In this document: positions 21,601 to 28,571 of the stretch, in pieces | Numbering within the stretch: position 1 is the first letter of the stretch | Layout: every line of letters starts with the position of its first letter | Source: Aliarcobacter cibarius | Lineage (GTDB): Bacteria > Campylobacterota > Campylobacteria > Campylobacterales > Arcobacteraceae | DNA length: 64,000 nucleotides | Reading direction: 5' to 3' | Assembly (NCBI RefSeq): GCF_013372265.1 | Contig: NZ_CP054051.1 | Span: forward strand, 62,001 to 126,000 | Translations under genes and position numbers: made by a program | Notes under the pieces: generated by a model | Database searches by the model: none | Told to the model about the DNA's origin: nothing | Seen by the model: the letters and a program-made list of their open reading frames with translations, nothing else

Positions 21601-24209
21601 TTACAGATGGAATAAAATTAAGTGATAATGGAAGTATTACATTTGTAGATTTAGATTTAACGGATAGACCAGTAGCAACAGAAGTTACAAAAAGTGTAAG
21701 TGCAATAGGACAAGATGGAATAACAACATTAGTATTAACAGAGCAACAACGAAGTGATATAGAGAATGCCTTCAATATTGTAAATGTAAATACAAATACA
21801 AACAATGGAACAATAACTTGGGATTACACAATAAGCCAAGATAAGATAAATTTCCTAGGAAAAGGTGAAGTAGTAACAGCAGTATTTACAATAAGCGTAA
21901 TAGATGATGAAGGAGCTATTGCAACACAAGATGTAACAGTGACAATCACAGGTACAAATGATGCACCAACAATCCAAATAGTAGATGTAAGTGGAATAAT
22001 TACAGATGGAATAAAATTAAGTGATAATGGAAGTATTACATTTGTAGATTTAGATTTAACGGATAGACCAGTAGCAACAGAAGTTACAAAAAGTGTAAGT
22101 GCAATAGGACAAGATGGAATAACAACATTAGTATTAACAGAGCAACAACGAAGTGATATAGAGAATGCCTTCAATATTGTAAATGTAAATACAAATACAA
22201 ACAATGGAACAATAACTTGGGATTACACAATAAGCCAAGATAAGATAAATTTCCTAGGAAAAGGTGAAGTAGTAACAGCAGTATTTACAATAAGCGTAAT
22301 AGATGATGAAGGAGCTATTGCAACACAAGATGTAACAGTGACAATCACAGGTACAAATGATGCACCAACAATCCAAATAGTAGATGTAAGTGGAATAATT
22401 ACAGATGGAATAAAATTAAGTGATAATGGAAGTATTACATTTGTAGATTTAGATTTAACGGATAGACCAGTAGCAACAGAAGTTACAAAAAGTGTAAGTG
22501 CAATAGGACAAGATGGAATAACAACATTAGTATTAACAGAGCAACAACGAAGTGATATAGAGAATGCCTTCAATATTGTAAATGTAAATACAAATACAAA
22601 CAATGGAACAATAACTTGGGATTACACAATAAGCCAAGATAAGATAAATTTCCTAGGAAAAGGTGAAGTAGTAACAGCAGTATTTACAATAAGCGTAATA
22701 GATGATGAAGGAGCTATTGCAACACAAGATGTAACAGTGACAATCACAGGTACAAATGATGCACCAACAATCCAAATAGTAGATGTAAGTGGAATAATTA
22801 CAGATGGAATAAAATTAAGTGATAATGGAAGTATTACATTTGTAGATTTAGATTTAACGGATAGACCAGTAGCAACAGAAGTTACAAAAAGTGTAAGTGC
22901 AATAGGACAAGATGGAATAACAACATTAGTATTAACAGAGCAACAACGAAGTGATATAGAGAATGCCTTCAATATTGTAAATGTAAATACAAATACAAAC
23001 AATGGAACAATAACTTGGGATTACACAATAAGCCAAGATAAGATAAATTTCCTAGGAAAAGGTGAAGTAGTAACAGCAGTATTTACAATAAGCGTAATAG
23101 ATGATGAAGGAGCTATTGCAACACAAGATGTAACAGTGACAATCATAGGAAGTAATGATGCACCAACAGTATCTTTTGAAAATATAGATTTTAAAATACC
23201 TTTTGGAGAAGTTTATACTAAAGATATTTCACCTTTGTTTAGTGACAAAGATTTAACAGATAAATTCAAATTTGAAGCATCAAATTTACCTTTGGGTTTA
23301 ACTATTGATCCAAATACTGGAATTATTTCAGGAAGAGTTGCACAATCTGGAAATTTCGTAATTGTTATAAAAGGAATAGATTCAGCAGGAGCTAGTGTAA
23401 CAAGAACTTATAATATGTTAGTTATTGCACCACCTCAAATTGCAGAACCTGTGAAACCTAATTTACCTTCAATTCCAACAAACAATGATACAAATATAAA
23501 TAATTCAACAGATGGTTTAAATAATTTTACTACTACTAATTTTAGTAATATAGGTGTTTTAAATTTTAACTCAAATGATGGTTTATCTGTGGATACTGGA
23601 ATTGGATTTTTGAATACTTCAAATAATTTATCAACAAATGGTGGAGAATTAAATTCTTCTACTAATCAAAATGGTGAAATTGATGGTTCAAGCAATAATT
23701 CTTCAACAAATAATACATCAAATACAAATGATTCAAGAGGAGTATTACAAGCTAATATTGATTTAAATGTATTAACAAATGGACAAATTGTATTTAATGA
23801 AGCAAATCAAGACTCTTTTTCAATAGTTGGAATTACAATTGAAGATATAAAATTTGAAAATAACTATATAGAGATAAAAGTTGTAGATACAAATCTTTCT
23901 CAAAACTTTATAGTTACACAAATTGATGGTACAGCACTTCCTGCTGGATTGTTTTTTGACCCAAGAACTGGTAATATTTCAGGAACAATTCCAGAAGATT
24001 TAGAAAAGTTAGAAATAAGTATAAAAGCAATTAATCAAGATGGAACAACAAGAGTGTTAAATCTAAAACTTGATTTAAAAGAGTTGAAAAAAGCTCAAAA
24101 AAATCAAGTTGATGCAGATGAAAAATATATGGGATTAAAAGAGCAAATAGCTTTAGAGAATCAAAAACTTGATGATTATGGTTCATATCTTACGAGATTA
24201 TTTGCTTAA
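12666..24209 (+). CDS. Giant DUF4347/cadherin-like surface protein with C-type lectin domain
   Basis: 3847 residues. There is no Sec signal; the N-terminus has ALEQRILFDGAA (13-24), like the LEPR-x-LFDGA export signature of other DUF4347 proteins. A DUF4347 domain follows (about 75-235; HILSHGNVGEI, ILLYGCNVA). Then come many cadherin-like/tandem-95/VCBS modules separated by xVNDAPxI linkers. There are two related NGxF...W jelly-roll-like modules (about 340-520 and 1630-1840) and a C-type lectin-like domain (about 690-855; NGWIGASD, SNWANNEPNN). Six 133-residue repeats are identical to each other (about 2697-3494). A He_PIG-type module, an Asn/Ser-rich linker and a final Ig-like module close the protein. 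No RTX nonapeptides were noticed. Likely a secreted or surface adhesin for biofilm or surface contact (family inference), exported by the flanking TolC/adaptor/M50 set. AAGGGG lies 9 nt before the ATG. Confidence 0.9.
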   Translation: MKKRNLKKPIISALEQRILFDGAAIATAVDALDESSFSSNNNNPQATSTQNDVTQNNAENSVHKIQVQAVQGFETTRREVAFVDVTVSDYQTLVDGVGEGVEVYLVSSLDDINSILKSETNIDGIHILSHGNVGEITVGNDVLNQNTLNSFDTVLQTMKNSLSENGDILLYGCNVASDGTGQEFIDTLAFITEADVAASNDVTGNSNVNGDWDLEIQKGSIETSTIVVENYNYSLAPSISGLTNISFTEHDPKITAASSISFSGGANYGNGYIEFKVSSNMDVGDRLSIDSGGSVTVTGNNVYYNGTLVGTIDSTYNGESGKALRINLLNQTIAGTSPVTNGDFSAGMTGWTSVLSHIDLGVTQIAGWNTPSDSLITYPSSTPGNDDNDLVSGFDNPYVGVDSGRLKLEETNLTTTGFGVAHGPAAYSDIFSATTGMVLKFDWQANNVNDDYHVVGYLLNTSNGAISIALQSYGTTGSGTASVTVPTSGNYRFVFVSGTFDATGGTVAGASMYIDNIRVEDPFVTDAVVTEIARQIDYINSTDDLNINKIVTVTAKNSLNETTSSNFNINVTTSNDLPYISGKETVTVNEDTSITISGLTVGDKDIGGGNLTVTIDANNGTLSLGNSAGVTTSWDAVNKTLKITGTVTNLNNALATLRYQGDSNWSGQDPLTITINDGQGSGEQPYRINQTGKFFNPDNGHYYEFVSASGITWDQAKTNAESRTLYGLNGYLVTITSDSENTLITSMSGGNGWIGASDAENEGTWKWVTGPEAGTQFWAGDPNAGTSSTTKYGSSFNGEYSNWANNEPNNSDSSRGGEDVAHFYYDGINAGKWNDFNANNTSSISGYIVEYGGYGGTLAAANLTVRVLIVNDLPVNNIPTARTTNEDVNIVFSTVNGNAISISDNDALNDPSVILTTTLSIGSGKGTLTLSEGSGATITNNGSTTVQITGTVAQINASLEGLTYTPTLNANGTAYTTLVITTNDGIATDTDSVIINITPVDDKPVANAMAATVGPNSKQSFDQFQPNFTDIDNDVMTEAYQLEIISLPTVGKFQVYDGSGDKADDSNWIDISDISTLTQASGYTLQNSRLVISMANLNNYRFDAGDNSGQSTNVNWRVMTIGDTNDLTGWSNTATGVVTILDSNSNAAPIVNIYNGNDLLNNGSITITEDSSANSIKLIFSDDFTPEEYIQGIVSSSNTNLLDMSGISMIRSTTNSPGDTVTFTFTPKANMYGSTVITLGASDGDKTTTQSFTLNVTSVNEQAIVDNFTRTINEDTSFSFATINPADIYHDANDVNNNANVSAVDYNSQMAIIQDAMMNPSDTDKQAAKITAIETLVEANYFPQSFIIDTLPTNGDLYLDGIKIESTNYTIAIANLEKLVYQPDLNYFGTDSFTWHALDKEGLATTIKTATFTIDAVNDAPVITTPSVIQIVDSSGASINGTVNTSLVASDVDNVNLTYKIDSGAGVLVSTMVGTYGTLVINSSTGDYQFIPNQSAITALDANTTETFILNVSDGELSDTTTLTINITAAAETASTYIEQADSTLILTDTTINTEHFYGGGFIEFNLNSSTSSETLGIQKVTTPDITADTVSIVGNSVYLGNGTSASVIGQIDAVYNGENGQKLKINFSVDFANGNFNSANSSVGLLSSTTNAIVNIDGWTIVNGRVNLGVDTIAGLATPEDTTNPSRVIAATDKDGDTLRRETYYTYINNDGGNDNSIKMNSSLTSTSGYAIVRGPYIYSDSAVSLKVGDTVQFDWKAQGGGDAYDVFGYIVDVNNPSNYQIILNRTGANASAMTNWATESITVSTDGDYKFVFVSGSWDATGGKALGAQLYIDDVKVTQANPTAGLTSDVLEKIAQKVTYQNSSDLSATNGVLNKTVTITTSSGDSTPVVHSSTKALNIQEVNDSVTLVSSVSNIYYTDTDGVDNFSNTTGKLTATDADSGTTFTYGINGATSNGDGTVSKAGTYGTLTINSSTGEYTFVPNSNAINALSSNVTETFTFNVSDGSGSSDSKVLTINIESVNDAPLLGGVVSSPTFTENGAATLIDKTITITDLEGTSYDSGYVAFKISQNAQVEDKLSILNVGGISLSGNNVTYGGVIIGVVDSTYNGQNGKELRVNLNSNAYSSQVQALARAIAFSNPTDDLSSNARTIEIKVSDGGNGGETTARYSTKEAVVNIQTINDLPQISLGNESLIVEKSIVSNPNGMLPLGSMINFADLDGDILTVRIETTNYGSININDSILNGVNASSISGNNSRVVTLTGTIEQINTTLNASNGISYTAGFGNDFITPGADYLKVTATDDLGGVSTSQKLVMVLPAIPNAQSDNIIGKEDNDILIDIDSLILDVNDTNINYIFGTGTPDITDINGTVITAGTITAFDSSKYIYADYDINGDGNIDSTDTSKVIGFELTNGKLIFNNDRNLVDDRDFAQFTFIPNENWSGVETFLYKFSSDQKTSNIAQIAIFVTPVNDAPVVSIGNSSITINEDNSFVFNNTNAINLADIDAVDSTQILDLTLRVNEGKLELSQLSGLTVLEGANNTSIIKVQGTLTDLQTAINNLKYTPNQDYNGSDSLTIKLNDKSNVGEGNILEDEKTINITINAVNDAPVFTNQSENTVEGNTITGVLPASDVDSTSISFSVNGTAPTGFILNNDGSYSFDTSSYNYIGEGETDTIIIPINVRDAEGLVTTANFSVTITGTNDAPTIQIVDVSGIITDGIKLSDNGSITFVDLDLTDRPVATEVTKSVSAIGQDGITTLVLTEQQRSDIENAFNIVNVNTNTNNGTITWDYTISQDKINFLGKGEVVTAVFTISVIDDEGAIATQDVTVTITGTNDAPTIQIVDVSGIITDGIKLSDNGSITFVDLDLTDRPVATEVTKSVSAIGQDGITTLVLTEQQRSDIENAFNIVNVNTNTNNGTITWDYTISQDKINFLGKGEVVTAVFTISVIDDEGAIATQDVTVTITGTNDAPTIQIVDVSGIITDGIKLSDNGSITFVDLDLTDRPVATEVTKSVSAIGQDGITTLVLTEQQRSDIENAFNIVNVNTNTNNGTITWDYTISQDKINFLGKGEVVTAVFTISVIDDEGAIATQDVTVTITGTNDAPTIQIVDVSGIITDGIKLSDNGSITFVDLDLTDRPVATEVTKSVSAIGQDGITTLVLTEQQRSDIENAFNIVNVNTNTNNGTITWDYTISQDKINFLGKGEVVTAVFTISVIDDEGAIATQDVTVTITGTNDAPTIQIVDVSGIITDGIKLSDNGSITFVDLDLTDRPVATEVTKSVSAIGQDGITTLVLTEQQRSDIENAFNIVNVNTNTNNGTITWDYTISQDKINFLGKGEVVTAVFTISVIDDEGAIATQDVTVTITGTNDAPTIQIVDVSGIITDGIKLSDNGSITFVDLDLTDRPVATEVTKSVSAIGQDGITTLVLTEQQRSDIENAFNIVNVNTNTNNGTITWDYTISQDKINFLGKGEVVTAVFTISVIDDEGAIATQDVTVTIIGSNDAPTVSFENIDFKIPFGEVYTKDISPLFSDKDLTDKFKFEASNLPLGLTIDPNTGIISGRVAQSGNFVIVIKGIDSAGASVTRTYNMLVIAPPQIAEPVKPNLPSIPTNNDTNINNSTDGLNNFTTTNFSNIGVLNFNSNDGLSVDTGIGFLNTSNNLSTNGGELNSSTNQNGEIDGSSNNSSTNNTSNTNDSRGVLQANIDLNVLTNGQIVFNEANQDSFSIVGITIEDIKFENNYIEIKVVDTNLSQNFIVTQIDGTALPAGLFFDPRTGNISGTIPEDLEKLEISIKAINQDGTTRVLNLKLDLKELKKAQKNQVDADEKYMGLKEQIALENQKLDDYGSYLTRLFA
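20754..23147 (+). repeat. Six tandem 399-bp repeats inside the giant gene, apparently identical
   Basis: Units start at 20754, 21153, 21552, 21951, 22350 and 22749 with GGTACAAATGATGCACC. By eye all six read the same base for base, including synonymous positions. Each encodes 133 residues of one VCBS-like module (GTNDAPTIQIVDVSG to VTVTIT). Copy number must therefore be unstable by recombination or slippage. Neighbouring modules of the same protein are strongly diverged, so the array is a recent expansion. Confidence 0.93.
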
Positions 24210-24231
24210 AAAATAAAGGATAAAATAAAGA

Positions 24232-25578
24232 TTGGAATCAAACATCTCAAAACTTCTACAGTTAGAACATAACTGTAGAAATTGTGAAAATATAAAAGAG
24301 TTATATTTTCAGATTGTAAATGAAACAAGAAATATAGTTCCTTATTCTCAAGGAGTTTTATTAACAACTGATTTAAAAGGTAAATATAAAGTTGTAGGAA
24401 TATCTGATATTTCAGTTGTTGATTCAACTTCTCCTTATGTTCAATGGATTGAAAATGTAGTTGAAGATTTAAATGCAAATCCTAAATCAAAAGATATTTT
24501 TGTAGTTGAAGCTAAAAATGATTTAAAAGAGGTAAATTATAAATCTCTTTTAGAATATGCTCCACCAAATTTGCTATTTATGCCTTTAATTAGTACAAAG
24601 GAAGATAGTGAAGTAAATTATATTTTCTTACTTTTTAAAGAAAGTAATTGGATTGAAAATGATATTTTAATGTTAAAACATCTTTCTTCTTCATTATCAT
24701 ACTTTTTATTTGCTATGCGAAGTTGTGGAATTTTACAAACTGTAAAAAGAATTTCTTTTAAAAATAAATATTTTAAAATTATCTTAATTCTATTATTTAT
24801 TTTAATGTTTCTACCAGTTCAATTATCTATATTAGCACCACTTGAAGTTGATTCTAAAAACCCTTATGTAGTTACTTCACCTTTAAATGCGATAATTAAA
24901 GATATTAAAGTTTATCCGAATGATAAAATATCAAAAAATCAATTAATAGTTGAATTTGATGATGTTGATTTTAAAAATAATTATTTAGTTTCTAAAAGAA
25001 CTTTAGATGTTGCAAATGCAGAACTTTTTACTGTTAAGCAAAGTAGTTTTATGGATCCTAAACAAAAAAGTCAAATTTCACAACTTGAAAATCAAGTTGA
25101 ATTGAAAGAGGCTGAATTAAATTTTGCAAAAGATCAATTAGATAAAACAAAAATCTATGCAAAAGAAGAAGGAATAGCAATAATAAATAATCCAAATGAT
25201 TGGAAAGGAAAACCAGTTAATACAGGAGAGAGAATATTTTTAATAGCGAATCCAAATAGTATAGAACTTAAAATTATGCTTCCTGTTAGTGATGCTATTT
25301 TTTTAGAAGAAAATGCAATAGTTAAAGCTTTTTTTGATAATGACCCAACAAACTCTTGGAAAGCAAAAGTTAAATATATTTCATACAAACCTGAACTTAC
25401 AGAGCAAAATGTTTTATCATATAAAATTATTGCCCAGTTTGATGATATAAATGAAAATGGTTATATTCCATCTATTGGACTTAGAGGAACAGCAAAAATT
25501 TATTCAAAACAAGTAAGTTTGTTTTTTTATCTATTTAGAAAACCAATCACTGCTACTAGACAATGGATAGGTTGGTAA
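24232..25578 (+). CDS. GAF-like/HlyD adaptor fusion, inner-membrane anchored
   Basis: 448 residues from a TTG at 24232 (AAAGGA about 12 nt upstream), 22 bp after the giant gene. Residues 1-165 look like a cytosolic GAF-type sensor domain (ELYFQIVNETRNIVPYSQG, LLFMPLIS). One membrane segment lies at about 180-205 (IILILLFILMFLPVQLSILA). The periplasmic part is an HlyD-type adaptor: lipoyl half VVTSPLNAIIKDIKVYPNDKI, a coiled hairpin around 250-310, second half AIINNPNDWKGKPVNTGE, and a barrel domain to about 420. The combination suggests an exporter subunit gated by a cytosolic signal (inference). Its stop overlaps the next start (TAATG). Confidence 0.8.
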   Translation: MESNISKLLQLEHNCRNCENIKELYFQIVNETRNIVPYSQGVLLTTDLKGKYKVVGISDISVVDSTSPYVQWIENVVEDLNANPKSKDIFVVEAKNDLKEVNYKSLLEYAPPNLLFMPLISTKEDSEVNYIFLLFKESNWIENDILMLKHLSSSLSYFLFAMRSCGILQTVKRISFKNKYFKIILILLFILMFLPVQLSILAPLEVDSKNPYVVTSPLNAIIKDIKVYPNDKISKNQLIVEFDDVDFKNNYLVSKRTLDVANAELFTVKQSSFMDPKQKSQISQLENQVELKEAELNFAKDQLDKTKIYAKEEGIAIINNPNDWKGKPVNTGERIFLIANPNSIELKIMLPVSDAIFLEENAIVKAFFDNDPTNSWKAKVKYISYKPELTEQNVLSYKIIAQFDDINENGYIPSIGLRGTAKIYSKQVSLFFYLFRKPITATRQWIGW

Positions 25579-27698
25579 TGTTTGCACAAGAACAAAAAGT
25601 AATATTACCAAAAATAAGAGATGATTTAAAACTATTAGAGACTTCTGTTGCGGAAGATGGTTCTAAAAGGTGGCTTTTATTTGATCCTATTCAAAATAAA
25701 TATTTCAATATAGGAATTGATGCTTTTGATTTGATTTCAAACTGGCAAAGTGATATTGAACTTGAAGAGTTTATAAAAATCCTAGAGCAAAAAGATTATG
25801 AAATAGATACGGAATCTCTTCAAACTTTTGTGGATTTTTTGATAAATAATAACTTGATAGTTTGTGAAGATTTAAAATATACAAATAGAATGAAAAATAT
25901 TCAAAAACAATCTAAACAAAATATTTTTAAATGGTTAATTCATAACTATTTATTTATTAGAATTCCTCTAGTAAAACCAGATTATTGGCTTGAAAAAAAC
26001 AAAAAAAAAGTGGATTTCTTATACTCTAATCTTTGGCAAAATATTGTCTTGTTTTTAGGATTTATTGGTATTATTTTTGTATTAAGAGATTGGGAAAATT
26101 TTATTTCTACTTTTATGTATCTCTTTTCTAAAGAGGGATTTTTTTACTACTTTTTATCATTGGTTTTTGTAAAAAGTTTACATGAATTAGGTCATGCATT
26201 TACTGCAAAAAGGCTTGGCTGTAAAGTCCCAACTATGGGAGTTGCATTTTTAGTTTTATTTCCTGTTTTATACACTGATACCACAAATGCATGGAAATTA
26301 AAATCAAAATATCAAAGACTAAGAATTGTTGTTGCAGGAATGAAAGTTGAACTTTATCTTGCACTAATAGCTACATTTTTATGGTCTTTTATTCCAGATG
26401 GGATTTTTAGAAGTATTCTTTTTATTATTGCAACTACTAGTTGGATTAGTTCTCTTTTAATTAATTTTAGTCCATTTTTAAGATTTGATGGATACTACGC
26501 TTTATCTGATATAACTGATAGTAAAAATCTTCAACCAAGATCTTTTTCAATGGCTAGGTGGTTTATTAGAAAAAATTTCTTAGGACTTGAAGAACAAAAA
26601 CCAGAAATTTTATCTAAGCAAAAAGAAACTTTTTTTATAACTTATGCAATCCTAACTTGGATTTATAGATTTTTTTTATTTTTAGGAATAGCTGTTTTAG
26701 TTTATTATTTCGCTTTTAAAGTTTTAGGAATCATTCTTTTTTTAGTTGAAATTATTTGGTTCATACTACTTCCTGTTTTTAATGAATTAAAAATTTGGTG
26801 GAGTAAAAGAGATAGAGTAACTTTGAACAGAAAAAACTCTAGATTTTTAGCTTTTTTGGTGTTATTTTCATTTTTTATTTTTGTTCCTTGGAATAGTAGT
26901 ATTAAAATGCCAGCTATTATTGAAACACAAAATTATTATGAATTTTATCCTGCTGAAGATGCATATATAGAAGAAATATATTTTATTAATACTCAAAATG
27001 TAAAAAGAGGAGATCTACTTTTAAAAATAAAATCTCCTATGATTGAACATAAGATATCTCAAGTTTTAAAAGAAATTAAACATATAAATATTGAATTAGA
27101 TAAACAAGCAGGATTTAGAGAAAATTTGAATAAAAGATTTATTTTAGAAGAGAATTTATTTAAAAAACAAAATGAATTAGAAGGTTTACAAAAAGTAAAA
27201 GATAAATTTGAAGTAAAAGCTCCTTTTAGTGGGAAAATACTCTTCACAAATGATTTTAAAATTAATCAATGGATTAGTAAAAAAGAATCTTTATTTGTTT
27301 TATATGATAATTCAAATTATAGAATTGTAAGTTTTTGTAATGAGAAAGATTTAAAATTATTGAAAAAAAATGGTAATGCAAAATTTATATTTAATTCAGG
27401 GGATATAAAAGATATAAGTATAAAATTATTGACAATTTCAAAAATCTCAACTCCTTATTTAGAATTTCCAGAATTATCTTCAGATTATGGAGGGGATATT
27501 GCAACAAGACAAGATTTAAATAAGCAAATTAAAACAGAACAAGCTTATTATAAAATAATATCTAATTTCGAAAATAAGAATTTAAATTTAACAACAAGAA
27601 AACAAGGAATTTTAGTAGCTGAAGGTGTACATTCTAGTTTGGCATTAAAATTTTACAAGCAGGTTATATCAGTTATAATTAGAGAAAGTAGTTTCTAA
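25578..27698 (+). CDS. M50 membrane metalloprotease fused to an HlyD-type adaptor
   Basis: 706 residues from the ATG at 25578, which overlaps the previous stop by one base (TAATG) and has AGG 5-8 nt upstream. An in-frame ATG at 25563 is less likely. The N-terminal ~100 residues resemble a PqqD-like winged domain (WLLFDPIQNKYFNIG). The site-2 protease core has HELGH (His202, His206) in a membrane helix and the third ligand Asp304 in LRFDGYY, with about seven or eight membrane spans. After the last span (about 430) the C-terminus is a periplasmic adaptor: lipoyl half YPAEDAYIEEIYFINTQNV, a coil, then VKAPFSGKILF. It could cleave the exported protein or a membrane partner, or act as a docking platform. 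No ABC ATPase accompanies it. Confidence 0.85.
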   Translation: MFAQEQKVILPKIRDDLKLLETSVAEDGSKRWLLFDPIQNKYFNIGIDAFDLISNWQSDIELEEFIKILEQKDYEIDTESLQTFVDFLINNNLIVCEDLKYTNRMKNIQKQSKQNIFKWLIHNYLFIRIPLVKPDYWLEKNKKKVDFLYSNLWQNIVLFLGFIGIIFVLRDWENFISTFMYLFSKEGFFYYFLSLVFVKSLHELGHAFTAKRLGCKVPTMGVAFLVLFPVLYTDTTNAWKLKSKYQRLRIVVAGMKVELYLALIATFLWSFIPDGIFRSILFIIATTSWISSLLINFSPFLRFDGYYALSDITDSKNLQPRSFSMARWFIRKNFLGLEEQKPEILSKQKETFFITYAILTWIYRFFLFLGIAVLVYYFAFKVLGIILFLVEIIWFILLPVFNELKIWWSKRDRVTLNRKNSRFLAFLVLFSFFIFVPWNSSIKMPAIIETQNYYEFYPAEDAYIEEIYFINTQNVKRGDLLLKIKSPMIEHKISQVLKEIKHINIELDKQAGFRENLNKRFILEENLFKKQNELEGLQKVKDKFEVKAPFSGKILFTNDFKINQWISKKESLFVLYDNSNYRIVSFCNEKDLKLLKKNGNAKFIFNSGDIKDISIKLLTISKISTPYLEFPELSSDYGGDIATRQDLNKQIKTEQAYYKIISNFENKNLNLTTRKQGILVAEGVHSSLALKFYKQVISVIIRESSF

Positions 27699-27742
27699 AA
27701 CAATAAATATGTTATAAAACATTAATAAAAAGACTAATTTTG

Positions 27743-27748
27743 TATAAT
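27743..27748 (+). promoter_or_regulatory. -10 box for the small gene at 27777 (candidate)
   Basis: TGTATAATG gives a good (extended-type) -10 at 27743-27748, 28 bp before the TTG start. No matching -35 is clear. It suggests the small gene has its own transcript in addition to read-through from the M50 gene. Confidence 0.4.
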
Positions 27749-27776
27749 GCTAAATTTATAAAAGAAAGAAAACTAT

Positions 27777-28046
27777 TTGATAAATATAAAAATAAAATTA
27801 AAAGATATTATTGAAAAAGTAATGATACCAGAGTCTAAAACTTATTTAAATGAATTAAATGAAATTATAAATAATAATGAGTTTAGCCAAGATGATCTAG
27901 ATGCTAAAGAAGATATGAAGTCTTTTTTACAAGAACTTCAAGCTATAATAAAAGCTATTGATAAAAATGAAATAAATGATGATGAAGCAAAAGTAATTTA
28001 TGAAAAAATAAATTATATGTTACAAGAACATGAAGAAAATCATTAG
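27777..28046 (+). CDS. Small acidic helical protein of unknown function
   Basis: 89 residues from a TTG (27777) behind AAAGAAAG. The sequence is rich in Glu/Asp/Lys/Ile and probably all-helical (LNELNEIINNNEFSQDDLDA, then DMKSFLQELQAIIKAI). There is no signal peptide, membrane segment or Cys pair. It follows the export operon by 78 bp and has its own -10 box. It may belong with that locus, but nothing in the sequence fixes a function. Confidence 0.6.
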   Translation: MINIKIKLKDIIEKVMIPESKTYLNELNEIINNNEFSQDDLDAKEDMKSFLQELQAIIKAIDKNEINDDEAKVIYEKINYMLQEHEENH

Positions 28047-28247
28047 TTAAAAAATATGTAATAAAATGAGGTCTAAATTGAAACTTTAAATCTAAGTCTC
28101 ACACTTACTGTAGTCTAATAAATTTAAATATTTAATATTAATTGAAACATTTGTTAAATGAGGGAGCGTTATTATTTATTTAAAAAAATTAAACTATTTT
28201 TGAAGTATGAAAAAATTGTGGAAGTTTAGTGATTTTAATAAATGTAA

Positions 28248-28415
28248 TTAAAAACACTTTTTAAATGATTTTAGAAAATCTTCTCCATCTTTATCATGAT
28301 TATATTTTATATTATAAGTATCACAAGCATCTTCATTATATTTAACTAAAAATAAACTTAATAAAACTAAACAAAGTACAACGGCAACTAATAGTATTAT
28401 TTTTAGTTTACTCAA
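28248..28415 (-). CDS. Small membrane-anchored protein (55 aa)
   Basis: The minus-strand frame starts at a TTG (28415) with TTGGAG 8 nt upstream. It reads MSKLKIILLVAVVLCLVLLS and goes on with LFLVKYNEDACDTYNIKYN and a Lys/Asp-rich end with KKCF-stop. It has one N-terminal membrane helix (5-24) followed by a short polar tail with two Cys (31 and 54) that could pair in the periplasm. Convergent to the preceding genes. Unknown function; the good ribosome site and coding-like composition support it. Confidence 0.55.
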   Translation of the reverse strand: MSKLKIILLVAVVLCLVLLSLFLVKYNEDACDTYNIKYNHDKDGEDFLKSFKKCF

Positions 28416-28571
28416 TTTCTAACTCCAAGCATAAATATTTTTATTCAATATGAATATATTTAAAAACTAATAATAGATTGTTTAAAAATTAAACTAATTA
28501 CAAAAATCGGAAACACTCGAATACAGTTTCCAAAAATATTTGAACTTTTGTACATCAAAAAAACTCATTTA

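Noticed and set aside
20654-23002. Six near-identical 117-126 residue frames on the minus strand
   Set aside because: They are antisense shadows of the 399-bp repeats in the giant gene, with no ribosome sites and odd hydrophobic content caused by the reverse reading.
20754-23147. Regular tandem repeats as a CRISPR array
   Set aside because: The units are 399 bp, contiguous, without variable spacers, and lie in frame inside a protein gene.
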